A DNA stretch of 29,568 nucleotides from CAYUVV01 sp964461325 (GCA_964461325.1 CAYWTW010000001.1:1-29568), one strand, 5' to 3'; positions 6,154 through 14,645 are shown, counted from the stretch's first letter. Notes: generated by a model from the sequence alone, not told the origin. Numbers and translations are program-made.

Positions 6154-6591
6154 ATGCAACTACATCAATTACAACCCAGGACCAAACGGCCAGCGGCCAG
6201 GCAGATTGGCCGTGGTGGCAAGCGCGGAACAACTTCCGGTCGGGGCACGAAGGGCCAAAAGGCTCGCGCTGGGCACCGGATTCGCCCAGAAATCCGCGAT
6301 CAAATCAAAAAATTGCCCAAATTGCGCGGACACGACTTTGGTCTCGGCCGTCTGGCGTCTCGGGCCGCGGTGGTCAAATTGGCCCGTCTGTCCGTTCTCC
6401 CCGCGACGGAGTTGATTACCCCGGGAGTTTTGCGCGCCGCGGGCTTGATCCCCGCCGTGTCTCGGCGCGCGCGGATAAAAATTTTATTCGATGGCACCAA
6501 GCTAGACCGGGCTTTGCGCTTGCGCGGTTGCGCGGTTTCGGCGGCGGCGCGGGCGGCGATTGAGCAAGCCGGTGGCCAGATTTCGGCCTAA
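6154..6591 (+). CDS. rplO: 50S ribosomal protein L15
   Basis: L15 is a late-assembly protein that organises 23S rRNA near the central protuberance. The 145-residue protein starts MQLHQLQP and has the signature GRGGKRGTTSGRGTKGQKAR near residues 23-42 (family RvGRGigSGkGKTsgrGhKGQkaR). The C-terminal half carries ITPGVLRAAGLIP and VSRRARIKILFDG, matching the VDLDxLKxAGLI and KILGxG regions. Its frame is open from 6040, but ATG 6154 lies 4 nt after the rpsE stop and gives the family N-terminus. Confidence 0.94.
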   Translation: MQLHQLQPRTKRPAARQIGRGGKRGTTSGRGTKGQKARAGHRIRPEIRDQIKKLPKLRGHDFGLGRLASRAAVVKLARLSVLPATELITPGVLRAAGLIPAVSRRARIKILFDGTKLDRALRLRGCAVSAAARAAIEQAGGQISA

Positions 6592-6596
6592 ACCCC

Positions 6597-7871
6597 ATGT
6601 GGCAAAATTTTATTAAAAAGATTCGTTTAGTCTGGCAGGAAGGAACCCTGCGCCGACGCCTGTTGTTCGTGCTTTTGATTTTGGCCCTTTTCCGGCTGGG
6701 AGCTTCAATACCAATTTCCGGCGTTGATCCGGTGGCGCTTGGCCGCTTGTTCGCTTCGAGCCAATTTTTGGGTTTGCTCAACATTTTTTCTGGCGGCGGT
6801 TTGGAAAATCTCTCAATCGTGATGTTGGGCGTTGGACCATATATTACGGGCTCGATTGTTATGCAACTGCTCACCGTGATGTTCCCGTCTTTAAAAGAGT
6901 TGTATCAGGAGTCTGGCGAACTGGGACGCAAGCGTTTTGCTCAATACGCGCGCCTGTTAACGGTTCCGCTCGCGGCCATCCAAGGTTTGGGTTTGCTCGC
7001 GTTGCTTAAAAGCCAAGGACTATTGCAAAACCTGACGGCGTTTCAAGAGACGACCAATATTATCGTGATTGTTGCTGGTTCGGTTTTGCTAATGTGGCTT
7101 GGCGAGTTGATCAACGAATACGGCATCGGCAATGGTGTCTCCTTAATTATCTTTGCCGGCATTGTCGCTAGTTTGCCCACGGCTCTAACTCAATTAATCG
7201 CCACTTACGAGCCAGCGCAGATTCCTCTTTATCTAACTTTTCTGGTTGTCGCCTTGCTGACGGTGGGGGGTGTAGTATTCGTAACCGAGGCCGAACGGCC
7301 AATTCCCGTCACTTACGCCAAGCAAGTGCGCGGGGCGCGGATGTACGGCGGGATGTCGACCTATTTGCCTCTGCGCCTCAATCAAGCGGGTGTAATGCCG
7401 ATTATTTTCGCTCTGTCCATTTTGCTTTTTCCGCGGCTGGTTTTTGATTATTTGAGCCGGATTGATCAAGTTCAAATCAGCCAAGCGGCGCTTTGGTTGC
7501 GCGACCTGATCGACAATATGTGGTTTTATTCAATCGCTTATTTCCTGCTGGTTTTTGCCTTCACTTATTTTTATTCAGCCATTACCTTTGATCCGCAGTC
7601 GATTGCTAGCAATTTACAGAAAAGTGGCGCTTTTGTTCCCGGGATTCGTCCTGGTCGACCGACCACCGATTATTTGACGCGGGTGGTTACCCGCCTAACT
7701 TTGGTCGGCGGGCTCTTTCTCGGTTTGATTGCCTTGTTGCCGCTAATCATCCAAGGCGCGACGGGGATCGGAGCTCTGGCGATTGGCGGTACGGGGTTGC
7801 TCATTGTCGTTTCGGTTGTTCTCGAATTGGTTAAACAAATTGATAGCCAATTATCGATGCGCGAGTACTAG
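6597..7871 (+). CDS. secY: Protein translocase subunit SecY
   Basis: SecY is the channel of the Sec translocon in the cytoplasmic membrane. It works with SecE and SecG, and SecG is encoded at 14687-14917 in this window. The 424-residue protein starts with a short cytosolic segment, then has ten hydrophobic segments. Family landmarks are the early GASIPISGVDP, LGVGPYITGSIVMQLL (plug and second membrane segment), YGIGNGVSLIIFAGI, the AERPIPVTYAKQ loop, LPLRLNQAGVMPIIFA, and the late KSGAFVPGIRPGRPTTDYL. It ends with VKQIDSQLSMREY, typical of the C-tail. The gene is 5 nt after rplO, the conserved spc-operon position. Confidence 0.97.
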   Translation: MWQNFIKKIRLVWQEGTLRRRLLFVLLILALFRLGASIPISGVDPVALGRLFASSQFLGLLNIFSGGGLENLSIVMLGVGPYITGSIVMQLLTVMFPSLKELYQESGELGRKRFAQYARLLTVPLAAIQGLGLLALLKSQGLLQNLTAFQETTNIIVIVAGSVLLMWLGELINEYGIGNGVSLIIFAGIVASLPTALTQLIATYEPAQIPLYLTFLVVALLTVGGVVFVTEAERPIPVTYAKQVRGARMYGGMSTYLPLRLNQAGVMPIIFALSILLFPRLVFDYLSRIDQVQISQAALWLRDLIDNMWFYSIAYFLLVFAFTYFYSAITFDPQSIASNLQKSGAFVPGIRPGRPTTDYLTRVVTRLTLVGGLFLGLIALLPLIIQGATGIGALAIGGTGLLIVVSVVLELVKQIDSQLSMREY

Positions 7872-7885
7872 CCACGTGCTAGACT
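7868..7885 (+). promoter_or_regulatory. Predicted extended -10 promoter and small inverted repeat before adk
   Basis: TAGACT at 7880-7885 is preceded by TG at 7877-7878, giving an extended -10. The expected start is near 7892, about 5 nt before the adk ATG at 7897. A 5-bp inverted repeat (CTAGC at 7868-7872, GCTAG at 7878-7882) overlaps the -10. No clear -35 is seen. AGAGG at 7886-7890 could instead act as a ribosome binding site, making this one of the few Shine-Dalgarno-like starts here. Confidence 0.35.
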
Positions 7886-7896
7886 AGAGGCGAAAC

Positions 7897-8493
7897 ATGC
7901 CCCACCCCCACACCTTCATCTTTATGGGACGCTCGGGATCGGGCAAGGGCGTCCAGGTCCGGTTGCTTCAAGATTGGTTGACTCGACAGGAACCGGTTTG
8001 CCCGACGATTTACATTGAGACGGGCAATTTGCTCCGCCAGTTTGTGCGCGAAGAAGACAGTTGGACGGCTAAGCGCGCGGCCGAAATAATGGGCCGCGGC
8101 GGCCGTTTAGCCGATTTTCTGCCAGTTTCGATTTGGTCGCGCGAGTTAGCCGCTCGTTTGGACGGCCGCGACGCCCACCTGATTTTCGACGGCGTGGCCC
8201 GCTCCCTGAACGAAGCCAAGACTTTACAGACCGCGCTTGAGTTTTATGAACGAATTAAGCCGACCGTCGTTTATTTGAATATTTCGGCCGCGGTGGCGGC
8301 GGCCCGGTTGGCCGGGCGCGGTCGAGCCGATGACGCCAAACCGGAAAACAATTTAGCTCGCCAGCGTTGGTTTGACGAAGCGGTGGCGCCGGTGCTCGAT
8401 TATTACCGGCAGGAATCCTTTTACCGCTTTCTCGAAATAAACGGCGAACAGTCTGAAACAGCGGTTCACGAATCGATCGTTCGTGCTTTATGA
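7897..8493 (+). CDS. adk: Adenylate kinase
   Basis: It transfers phosphate between ATP and AMP to give two ADP, balancing cytosolic adenylates. The Walker A loop GRSGSGKG is at residues 11-18, a variant of the usual GPPGxGKG. DGVARSL at 99-105 corresponds to the DGFPRT motif that binds AMP. AGRGRADDAKPENNLARQRW near 139-158 fits the short-LID region with catalytic arginines. The 198-residue length fits short-LID enzymes; no LID zinc cysteines are present. The position between secY and map is the conserved one. The divergent P-loop and DGVARS motif mean a related nucleotide monophosphate kinase specificity cannot be fully excluded. The stop overlaps the map start (ATGA). Confidence 0.88.
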   Translation: MPHPHTFIFMGRSGSGKGVQVRLLQDWLTRQEPVCPTIYIETGNLLRQFVREEDSWTAKRAAEIMGRGGRLADFLPVSIWSRELAARLDGRDAHLIFDGVARSLNEAKTLQTALEFYERIKPTVVYLNISAAVAAARLAGRGRADDAKPENNLARQRWFDEAVAPVLDYYRQESFYRFLEINGEQSETAVHESIVRAL

Positions 8494-9281
8494 GCGAGAG
8501 GCGGCCAAAAATAATTAACCGACCCCAACCCAAAAACCCGACGGACTTAGCGATTCTGGTGGAAGGCGGCCGGCGTTTGAGTGGGGTGATTAAGGCGTTG
8601 GTTGATGCCGCTAAGCCCGGCGTTCGTACCAAAGACCTCGATGGGTTGGCCCGTCGGCTCATCGCCGAACTCGGCGTTGAGCCGGCCTTTTTGAATTATC
8701 AACCGGCCGACGCGCGTCGGCCTTTCCCGGCCGCGCTGTGCGTCTCGGTCAATGACGAGGTGGTTCACGGTATCCCGGGCGATCGCGAGTTGCTGGACGG
8801 CGATTTGGTCAGTCTCGACCTTGGTTTGCGCCACGAGGGTTTGTATACCGATATGGCGGTAACCATTTCGATCGGCGAACCGACGCGACCGGCCCGCCGA
8901 CTACTCAAGGCTACACGCGAGGCGTTGAGCGCGGGTATTCGAGCGGCGCGTCCGGGGGCGACGGCGGGTGATGTGGGGGCGGCCGTCCAGGCGGTAGCGC
9001 GGCGTTACGGTTTTGGTTTGGTGCGCGAGCTTGGCGGTCATGGCGTGGGCTACGCCGTTCATGAGCCGCCGCTGATTCCCAATTATGGCCGGCCGGGCCA
9101 GGGGCCGCGGTTGACTCCCGATTTAGTCATCGCGATTGAGCCAATGCTCGTCTTGGGCGACGAAGCGGTTGATTGGGCCGCGGATGGTTATACCGTGCGC
9201 ACTAAGGACGGGGGATTGGCTGCTCACTTCGAGCACACGGTGTGGGTAAGTCCTGATGGTCCCAAGATTTTGACCGCTTAA
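8490..9281 (+). CDS. map: Type I methionine aminopeptidase
   Basis: It removes the initiator methionine from nascent proteins. The 263-residue pita-bread-fold enzyme has all five expected metal ligands: D110 (SLDLGL), D121 (YTDMAVT), H184 (GGHGVG), E217 (AIEPM) and E248 (HFEHTVWV). The substrate-binding histidines H93 (VVHGIPG) and H191 (VHEPP) are also present. There is no N-terminal zinc-finger or SH3 extension beyond about 15 residues, so it is the simple bacterial form. It overlaps adk by 4 bp and is probably translationally coupled. Downstream, the infA-rpmJ-rpsM-rpsK block that normally follows is absent. Confidence 0.95.
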   Translation: MSERRPKIINRPQPKNPTDLAILVEGGRRLSGVIKALVDAAKPGVRTKDLDGLARRLIAELGVEPAFLNYQPADARRPFPAALCVSVNDEVVHGIPGDRELLDGDLVSLDLGLRHEGLYTDMAVTISIGEPTRPARRLLKATREALSAGIRAARPGATAGDVGAAVQAVARRYGFGLVRELGGHGVGYAVHEPPLIPNYGRPGQGPRLTPDLVIAIEPMLVLGDEAVDWAADGYTVRTKDGGLAAHFEHTVWVSPDGPKILTA

Positions 9282-9296
9282 TTTTTGCGATATAAT
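9270..9296 (+). promoter_or_regulatory. Predicted promoter of ndk
   Basis: A perfect TATAAT lies at 9291-9296, with TTGACC at 9270-9275 as a possible -35 (15-nt spacer, shorter than ideal). Only 6 nt separate the -10 from the ATG at 9303, so the transcript would start at or next to the initiation codon. No Shine-Dalgarno sequence is present. Confidence 0.6.
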
Positions 9297-9302
9297 TGTT
9301 TT

Positions 9303-9908
9303 ATGAAACATCCTAAAGCTGAACGGACTTTGGTTTTGATTAAGCCCGATGGTGTGCAGCGGACGCTGATTGGCGAAATTGTTGGTCGTTACGAGCGTCT
9401 TGGTCTCAAATTGGTTGGTTTAAAAATGTTGGTTCCAGATTCGAAGATGGTGGAGGCGCACTACACGCTTGACCCGGAGTGGCGCCGTTTGACCGGCGAG
9501 AAAAGAGTTAAGGCGGCGCGCGAACGAGGGGAAAAACTGCCGACCGAAGATCCGTTTGAGATTACCGCCGTGATTTTGGAAAAATTGAAAAAATATTTAG
9601 CAAGCGGACCGGTCGTGGCCATGGTCTGGCAAGGAGCCAACGCCGTGTCGATTGTTCGTAAGATTACCGGGGGGACAGAGCCGTTATCTTCCGACGTGGG
9701 AACAATCCGCGGCGATTTCGTTCTCGATTCTTACGCTTTGGCGGACAATGACGCTCGAGCTGTTCGTAATTTAATCCACGCCTCGAGTTCGACCAAAGAG
9801 GCCGAAGCCGAGATTAAGCACTGGTTTCGTCCGGACGAAATTATCAGCTACCGCCTTGTCCAAGAGCAAATTCTCTATGATGTTAATCTTGATGGGATAT
9901 TAGAATAA
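9303..9908 (+). CDS. ndk: Nucleoside diphosphate kinase, long form
   Basis: It makes NTPs and dNTPs from diphosphates through a phosphohistidine. The N-terminus ERTLVLIKPDGVQR is diagnostic. The catalytic histidine is H159 in RNLIHASSS (family N-x-xHgSDS). GAMVWQG-like (AMVWQGANAV) and ITGGTEP segments follow the family. The 201 residues exceed the usual 140-150. An extra segment of about 40 residues at roughly 52-92 (with RLTGEKRVKAARERGEKLP) lies in the first helical region, and the C-terminus is extended. ATG 9303 is chosen because an upstream in-frame start at 9285 would precede the predicted transcript start. It ends 23 nt before the convergent MFS gene. Confidence 0.94.
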   Translation: MKHPKAERTLVLIKPDGVQRTLIGEIVGRYERLGLKLVGLKMLVPDSKMVEAHYTLDPEWRRLTGEKRVKAARERGEKLPTEDPFEITAVILEKLKKYLASGPVVAMVWQGANAVSIVRKITGGTEPLSSDVGTIRGDFVLDSYALADNDARAVRNLIHASSSTKEAEAEIKHWFRPDEIISYRLVQEQILYDVNLDGILE

Positions 9909-9931
9909 AAGCTAACCCCCGCCGTTGTTTT

Positions 9932-11116
9932 CTATTCCGTATCCCTGATTCTCAAAGCATAGAGCATTGTCGCAAGCATTAGCAGACCAAGGGGAACGAA
10001 AACGTAGCGCAGGTCAAACCAAAAGAGAAAGGCGCTGACCAGCGTGGGAGCGAGAAGATAGGCGAGAGGCTGGGTATCGCGCGAGAGGGCGAGTGCGGCC
10101 GAATCACCCGGCCCAATTTGTTTGAAAAAATAAGTTTCTTTCATAATCTCCACGCTGGCCGCCCCGACTCGCGTTAGGAAGAGCAGAGTGCCGATGAGCC
10201 AGAGATTGGTCGTGGCGTTAAGCCAGGTTAAACCGAGAGTGAAGGCGCCGGTGATGGCGAGACCGGCGAGCAGGATTTCTTTTTCTCCTGTTTGCCGATC
10301 GGCGACGATCCCGAGGGGCCACTCGAGCAAGAGAAAGGCCAGGAGCATTATCGAAAACAGAAGGCCGATGGTCGACCAAGGTAGGCCGAGGGCGCGGAGA
10401 TAGAGCGGCGAGTAGATAACCATGACGGCATAAAATAAATTTAGAACCAGGTCGATGACTAAAATCCGCCGCAAGTTGAGAGCCGAGCCGGCGCGCGCCC
10501 GCCAGAGGCGGGCGAGAGTTTGCAGAGGTTGATACCGTTGTCGGCGCGTGGCGAGGTCGCCCTCAAGGCGAGCGAAAGTGATCCAGCCGAGAGGAAGGAG
10601 GGCGCCGAGCGCCGCCCAGTAGACGACGCGGAAACCGTATTGGCCAGCAAGGGATCCGGCCAGCCACGGCGCGATGACCCAAGCAAGGTTGGCGACGGTC
10701 AGGAAGAGTCCACGGACGGCCCCGGTGTGTGAGTTTGTCGTGACGGTTTCCAAATAGAGGTCTAAGTTGAATCGCAGGAGCAAAACTGTAATTTGAAGCC
10801 AAATGAAAGCGCCAATGAGGAAGGCCGACCATTGAAACCAGACTAGTCCAAGTAGACCGAGCGCGTTGAGACCGATGACGATGAGACTGAAACGCCTCAA
10901 TCCCAATCGCTGAATTAGAATTGGCGCCCACCACAGAGCGACGAAGCTTAAAGCCGAGGCCAGGGCGTAAAACCAGCCAATTGATTGTTCGGACACGAAT
11001 TGGCCGAGAAAGCTCGAACCAATATAGATTGGCAGGGCGACGTGGAGGGCGAGAAAAAATGAGGCTAAATAGGCGTAATGACGTCTGATAATTTTGGGGG
11101 CTAACGCCGCGCTCAT
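9932..11116 (-). CDS. Major facilitator superfamily permease
   Basis: This 394-residue protein has about twelve hydrophobic segments split by a basic central loop (ARLEGDLATRRQRYQPLQ at about residues 186-203), the two-bundle MFS layout. A motif-A-like loop, GIVADRQTGEKEIL, lies between two segments of the second half; the equivalent first-half loop is PILIQRLGLRRFSL. The substrate cannot be read from sequence. The start is ATG 11116, with its codons beginning 9 nt after the RNase J stop, so it probably ends the secG-SBP-rnj-MFS transcript. No terminator is visible in the 23-nt convergent gap to ndk. Confidence 0.85.
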   Translation of the reverse strand: MSAALAPKIIRRHYAYLASFFLALHVALPIYIGSSFLGQFVSEQSIGWFYALASALSFVALWWAPILIQRLGLRRFSLIVIGLNALGLLGLVWFQWSAFLIGAFIWLQITVLLLRFNLDLYLETVTTNSHTGAVRGLFLTVANLAWVIAPWLAGSLAGQYGFRVVYWAALGALLPLGWITFARLEGDLATRRQRYQPLQTLARLWRARAGSALNLRRILVIDLVLNLFYAVMVIYSPLYLRALGLPWSTIGLLFSIMLLAFLLLEWPLGIVADRQTGEKEILLAGLAITGAFTLGLTWLNATTNLWLIGTLLFLTRVGAASVEIMKETYFFKQIGPGDSAALALSRDTQPLAYLLAPTLVSAFLFWFDLRYVFVPLGLLMLATMLYALRIRDTE

Positions 11117-11125
11117 AATTTAGAA

Positions 11126-12973
11126 TTAAACCTCGATTAACACAGGCAGAACGATCGGGCGGCTTTTGGTTTTCTGGAACAAGAAGCGGCCAATGTCTTC
11201 GCGGACGATGTTTTTTACATAATCGAAGTTGATGGGGTGCATTTTGCTCGTTGCCTCCTCGATTTTTTTCTTGGTCAGCTGGCGGACGGAGCGGAGCAAG
11301 TCTTGCGACTCTTTCAGGTAGACGAAGCCGCGGGAGATGATGTCGGGCGATTTAATGACTTGGCCGGTCTGGATATTGACGAGGGCGATAATCACGAAGA
11401 TGCCTTCTTGAGCAAGCATAACGCGGTCGCGAACCACCACTTCCTTGACGTTGTTTTGGCCTAAGCCGCCAACCATCACGAGATCTTTGGGCGCTGTTTC
11501 TGGTCGACTCGCGATTCGTTCGCCGTCGGCGCTAATCTCCACGACCATGCCGTTGTCGGGGACGATGATGTTTTGCTCGGGCATGCCGAGCTCCATCGCC
11601 AGATCGGCGTGGACCCGCAGTTTTTGATGCCAGCCGTGAATGGGGATGAAGAATTTCGGTTTGATTTTGCGATGTAGCCATTCGATTTCGCCACGATTGC
11701 CGTGTCCGGAAGAATGGATGTAAACCTCGGAAGTGCGGTAACTGATAATTTTGGCCCCCTGGCGCGCGATGTTGTCTTTAAGTTTTTGGACCATGATCTC
11801 GTTGCCTGGAATGATCGATGAAGAGAGCAGAACCGTGTCGCCTTTTTTGAAGCGCAAATATTTGTGAGTTTTGGTGGCGATGCGCATTAACGCCGCGAAT
11901 TCTTCTCCTTGGGCGCCGGTGGCCAGAATGACCATTTTGTTCTCCGGGTAATTGGCCGCTTCTTGGACCGAGATGATGGTACCCTTTTTAACTTTGAGTA
12001 AGCCGGCCTTTTCCGCGACCTCCACGTTGGTTTTCATGCTTCGGCCTTCGACGACGATTTTGCGACCAAACTCTTCAACGAAGCCGATGATTTTAATCAT
12101 CCGCTCCAGTTGGGAGGCAAAAGTGCCGATAAATAAGCGGCCCTGGATGTTTTTTATAATCTCGCGGATGTTTTTGTGGGTTTCTCGCTCGGGAATGGAA
12201 AATCCGGGATTTTCGATATTAGTGGAATCGGTCATGAGCAGGAGAGTGGGCTCGCGGTCGAAGATGCCGTAGCGCTTTTCTTCTTCGGCTGTCGGCTTGC
12301 CATTGACTCCGTCGAGGTCAAGCTTGAAGTCGCCCGGATTGACAATCATTCCATATTTGGTGTCGATGATGACGCCGAAAGAGTCAGGAATGGTGTGCGT
12401 CACGCCAAAAAACCTGACGGAAATTTCTCCGAGCTTTAACTTGCTGTCATTTTCAACGATTACCAAATTAAGAGGCGATAGATGCGGAAATTCATCCATT
12501 CGTTTTTTTATGAAAAGCGAAGTGAGGTTGCGAGTATAGAGCGGGGGATTGCCGATTTTCGGCATGATGTAGGGAATGGCGCCGGTGTGGTCGAGGTGGC
12601 CGTGAGTGATAATCACGCCGCGAATCCGATCCTTGTTTTGTTCGAGGTAGGTGGCGTCCGGAATGATGTAATCGATGCCTGGCGTGTTTTCCGTCGGGAA
12701 AGCCAGACCCATGTCGATCACGATGATGTCATTATCAATTTCGATCGCCGTCATGTTTTTGCCGATCTCCTCCACACCGCCGAGGGGAATGATTCGAATC
12801 ACCCCCGGCTCGATTTTCGGCACGCGTTTAATGTTTTTGGGCCCAGTTCCGGCGCCCAGATGGCTGGGCCGGCGCGGTGGCGGGCGGCGGCGTGAGCGTG
12901 ACGGACCGCGGCCCCGCGGTGAGCGCGGACGATTGTCGCCCGGCTGGCTGTCGTTATTGGTAGTAGGTTTCAT
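11126..12973 (-). CDS. rnj: Ribonuclease J
   Basis: This metallo-beta-lactamase/beta-CASP nuclease has 5'-3' exonuclease and endonuclease activity in mRNA decay and rRNA maturation. The 615-residue protein has a disordered basic N-terminal arm of about 50 residues (Arg/Pro/Ser-rich, with SRSRRRPPPRRPSHLG). The core starts at VIRIIPLGGVEEIGKNM. The zinc motif HGHLDH is at residues 124-129. Further landmarks are GVTHTIPDSFG (H193), VNPGDFKLD, LLMTDSTNIENPG, GTFASQLERM and SSGHGNRGEI. The extended arm is longer than in B. subtilis RNase J1/J2 and may bind RNA; this is inference. Its ATG overlaps the 3' end of the upstream peptide-binding gene by 20 nt. Confidence 0.95.
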   Translation of the reverse strand: MKPTTNNDSQPGDNRPRSPRGRGPSRSRRRPPPRRPSHLGAGTGPKNIKRVPKIEPGVIRIIPLGGVEEIGKNMTAIEIDNDIIVIDMGLAFPTENTPGIDYIIPDATYLEQNKDRIRGVIITHGHLDHTGAIPYIMPKIGNPPLYTRNLTSLFIKKRMDEFPHLSPLNLVIVENDSKLKLGEISVRFFGVTHTIPDSFGVIIDTKYGMIVNPGDFKLDLDGVNGKPTAEEEKRYGIFDREPTLLLMTDSTNIENPGFSIPERETHKNIREIIKNIQGRLFIGTFASQLERMIKIIGFVEEFGRKIVVEGRSMKTNVEVAEKAGLLKVKKGTIISVQEAANYPENKMVILATGAQGEEFAALMRIATKTHKYLRFKKGDTVLLSSSIIPGNEIMVQKLKDNIARQGAKIISYRTSEVYIHSSGHGNRGEIEWLHRKIKPKFFIPIHGWHQKLRVHADLAMELGMPEQNIIVPDNGMVVEISADGERIASRPETAPKDLVMVGGLGQNNVKEVVVRDRVMLAQEGIFVIIALVNIQTGQVIKSPDIISRGFVYLKESQDLLRSVRQLTKKKIEEATSKMHPINFDYVKNIVREDIGRFLFQKTKSRPIVLPVLIEV

Positions 12974-14645
12974 CTCTAAAATTTGGCCAAACTCTTTCCG
13001 TGTCTATATACCAACGATAAACATCGCGGAAGCGGTCTGACGGTGAATTAATAATTTGTAAATTAAGGTTTTTAACTTGCGGCGGCGCGGCGTAGATGAA
13101 TTCCGGAGCGTAGAGGAAGACCGCTGGCTGCTCCTCAACAATCAATCCAGCCGCTTCGTCATACAGGGCGCGTCGTTCGCCCTCTCCGGTAGTTTGACGA
13201 GCTTTGGCTAGGAGCTCGTCCGTTTTCAGGTTGGCGTAGAGGGCCAGGTTTGATCCTGGGTCGAGACGTTGTGATGAATGCCAGAAGGGGAAGAGATCTG
13301 ATTCTGGCCCTAACGCCAAACCAAACAAGAGGGCGTCGTATTTGCGCGGTCTGATGATGTTTAAGTCGAGATCGCCCCGATCAAACACCAACACGTCGAC
13401 TGCCGTTCCCAAATCTGTCCACGTCTGTTTCAGCCAAGCGGCTGTTGCTTGCAATTCCGGCGTGTTGCCAGTGCTTAGAGTAAAGCGCAGTTCGATTTTT
13501 TTGTCTGCTTCGCCGCGGGTTAGGATACCGGTTGATTCCTCGGTTGTCCAGCCGCTAGTGCTTAGCTCGTCCCGGATTTGGCTGACGAGGACAGAGCTTT
13601 CGGTGCTCGTCGCGCTCAGGCCTGGCCCAAAAGCCGTGTCGGTGGGCCGCGGGCCAGATACTGGTTGGCCAAAGCCGTGTAAAACCTGGCTGATCAAGCT
13701 TGATCGATCAAGGCTTTGGCTTAAGGCCCGCCGGATCTCTTCGCGAATGAAGAGCGGCGCCTGATTTTGATTAAAAAAGACGCCAAAAATTCTGGAGAGC
13801 GTGGCGGTGACGAGTAATCGGCCTTCGGCCCGCCAACGTTTGGCTGGCGCTGGATCAGGGCTCGCCAAGCTGTCGATCTCGCCCTGTTCGTAGGCCGTCA
13901 TTAATTCCGTCTCACTTTGGAAAAAGCGCAGATTGATTTTTTTAATTTTTGGTTTGCCGAGAGCAAATCCAGAAAACGCTTCTAGCTCGTAGCGTTCAAC
14001 TGTGGCCGGGCTATCGGTTGACCAGCGGGTTTTTTTTAGACGAAACGGGCCACTGCCGATGGCGAGAATGTTACGTTCGCTGAAAGCCATCGTCTCGGCC
14101 GGTTCTGCCGACCAAAGATGGTTTGGTATCAGACCGATGGTGGTTTGATAGGGGAAAAGCGGATTAGCCTGGCGCAATTGAAAACTGACCGCGTTTTCTC
14201 CGACAGTCTCCGCGACCACCCCCTCCCAAGCGCTGAAACGCGGGCTCTTTAAAATTGGGTTTTGAATCAATTTAATTGTCTCGATCACGTCTTGAGCGGT
14301 TAGAGGATGGTTGTCGTGCCAAGTTAATTCTGGTTTGAGGGTAAAGGTGTAGGTTAGTCCGTCCTCCGAGACTTGATAGCTCTCGGCCAAATCGGGGATC
14401 AATTCTCCCGCCGAATTAAGTCTCAATAGTCCGGAAAACAGCAGGGCGACTAAGTCATTGTCTGGTTCGGAACTGGCGAATAAGGGGTTAACAAAACGCG
14501 GCACTCCCACCAGTCCCTCGGTGAAGCTGCCGCCGCTAGTCGGGGTTTCCACTAGATAAAGACGGTTGAGCGCCCACAACAATCCCGCTCCACCAATAAT
14601 CAAAGCAATCAAACTGCCGGCAAACCACCAATAGATTCCTCTCAT
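12954..14645 (-). CDS. Family 5 extracellular solute (peptide)-binding protein
   Basis: It resembles the OppA/DppA-type binding proteins of ABC importers. The 563-residue protein begins with one hydrophobic segment at about residues 5-26 and no lipobox cysteine, so it is probably held by an N-terminal membrane anchor. Family segments include PRFVNPLFASSEPD, LLFSGLLRLNSAGELIPDLA, YQVSEDGLTYTFTLKPELTWHD and LTAQDVIETIKLI. Later come AIGSGPFRL, FNQNQAPLFIREEIRRALSQ and SLISQVLHG. No ABC permease or ATPase is adjacent, so its partner must be elsewhere or it acts alone. It lies between secG (41-nt gap) and rnj (20-nt overlap) and is probably cotranscribed with them. Confidence 0.9.
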   Translation of the reverse strand: MRGIYWWFAGSLIALIIGGAGLLWALNRLYLVETPTSGGSFTEGLVGVPRFVNPLFASSEPDNDLVALLFSGLLRLNSAGELIPDLAESYQVSEDGLTYTFTLKPELTWHDNHPLTAQDVIETIKLIQNPILKSPRFSAWEGVVAETVGENAVSFQLRQANPLFPYQTTIGLIPNHLWSAEPAETMAFSERNILAIGSGPFRLKKTRWSTDSPATVERYELEAFSGFALGKPKIKKINLRFFQSETELMTAYEQGEIDSLASPDPAPAKRWRAEGRLLVTATLSRIFGVFFNQNQAPLFIREEIRRALSQSLDRSSLISQVLHGFGQPVSGPRPTDTAFGPGLSATSTESSVLVSQIRDELSTSGWTTEESTGILTRGEADKKIELRFTLSTGNTPELQATAAWLKQTWTDLGTAVDVLVFDRGDLDLNIIRPRKYDALLFGLALGPESDLFPFWHSSQRLDPGSNLALYANLKTDELLAKARQTTGEGERRALYDEAAGLIVEEQPAVFLYAPEFIYAAPPQVKNLNLQIINSPSDRFRDVYRWYIDTERVWPNFRDETYYQ

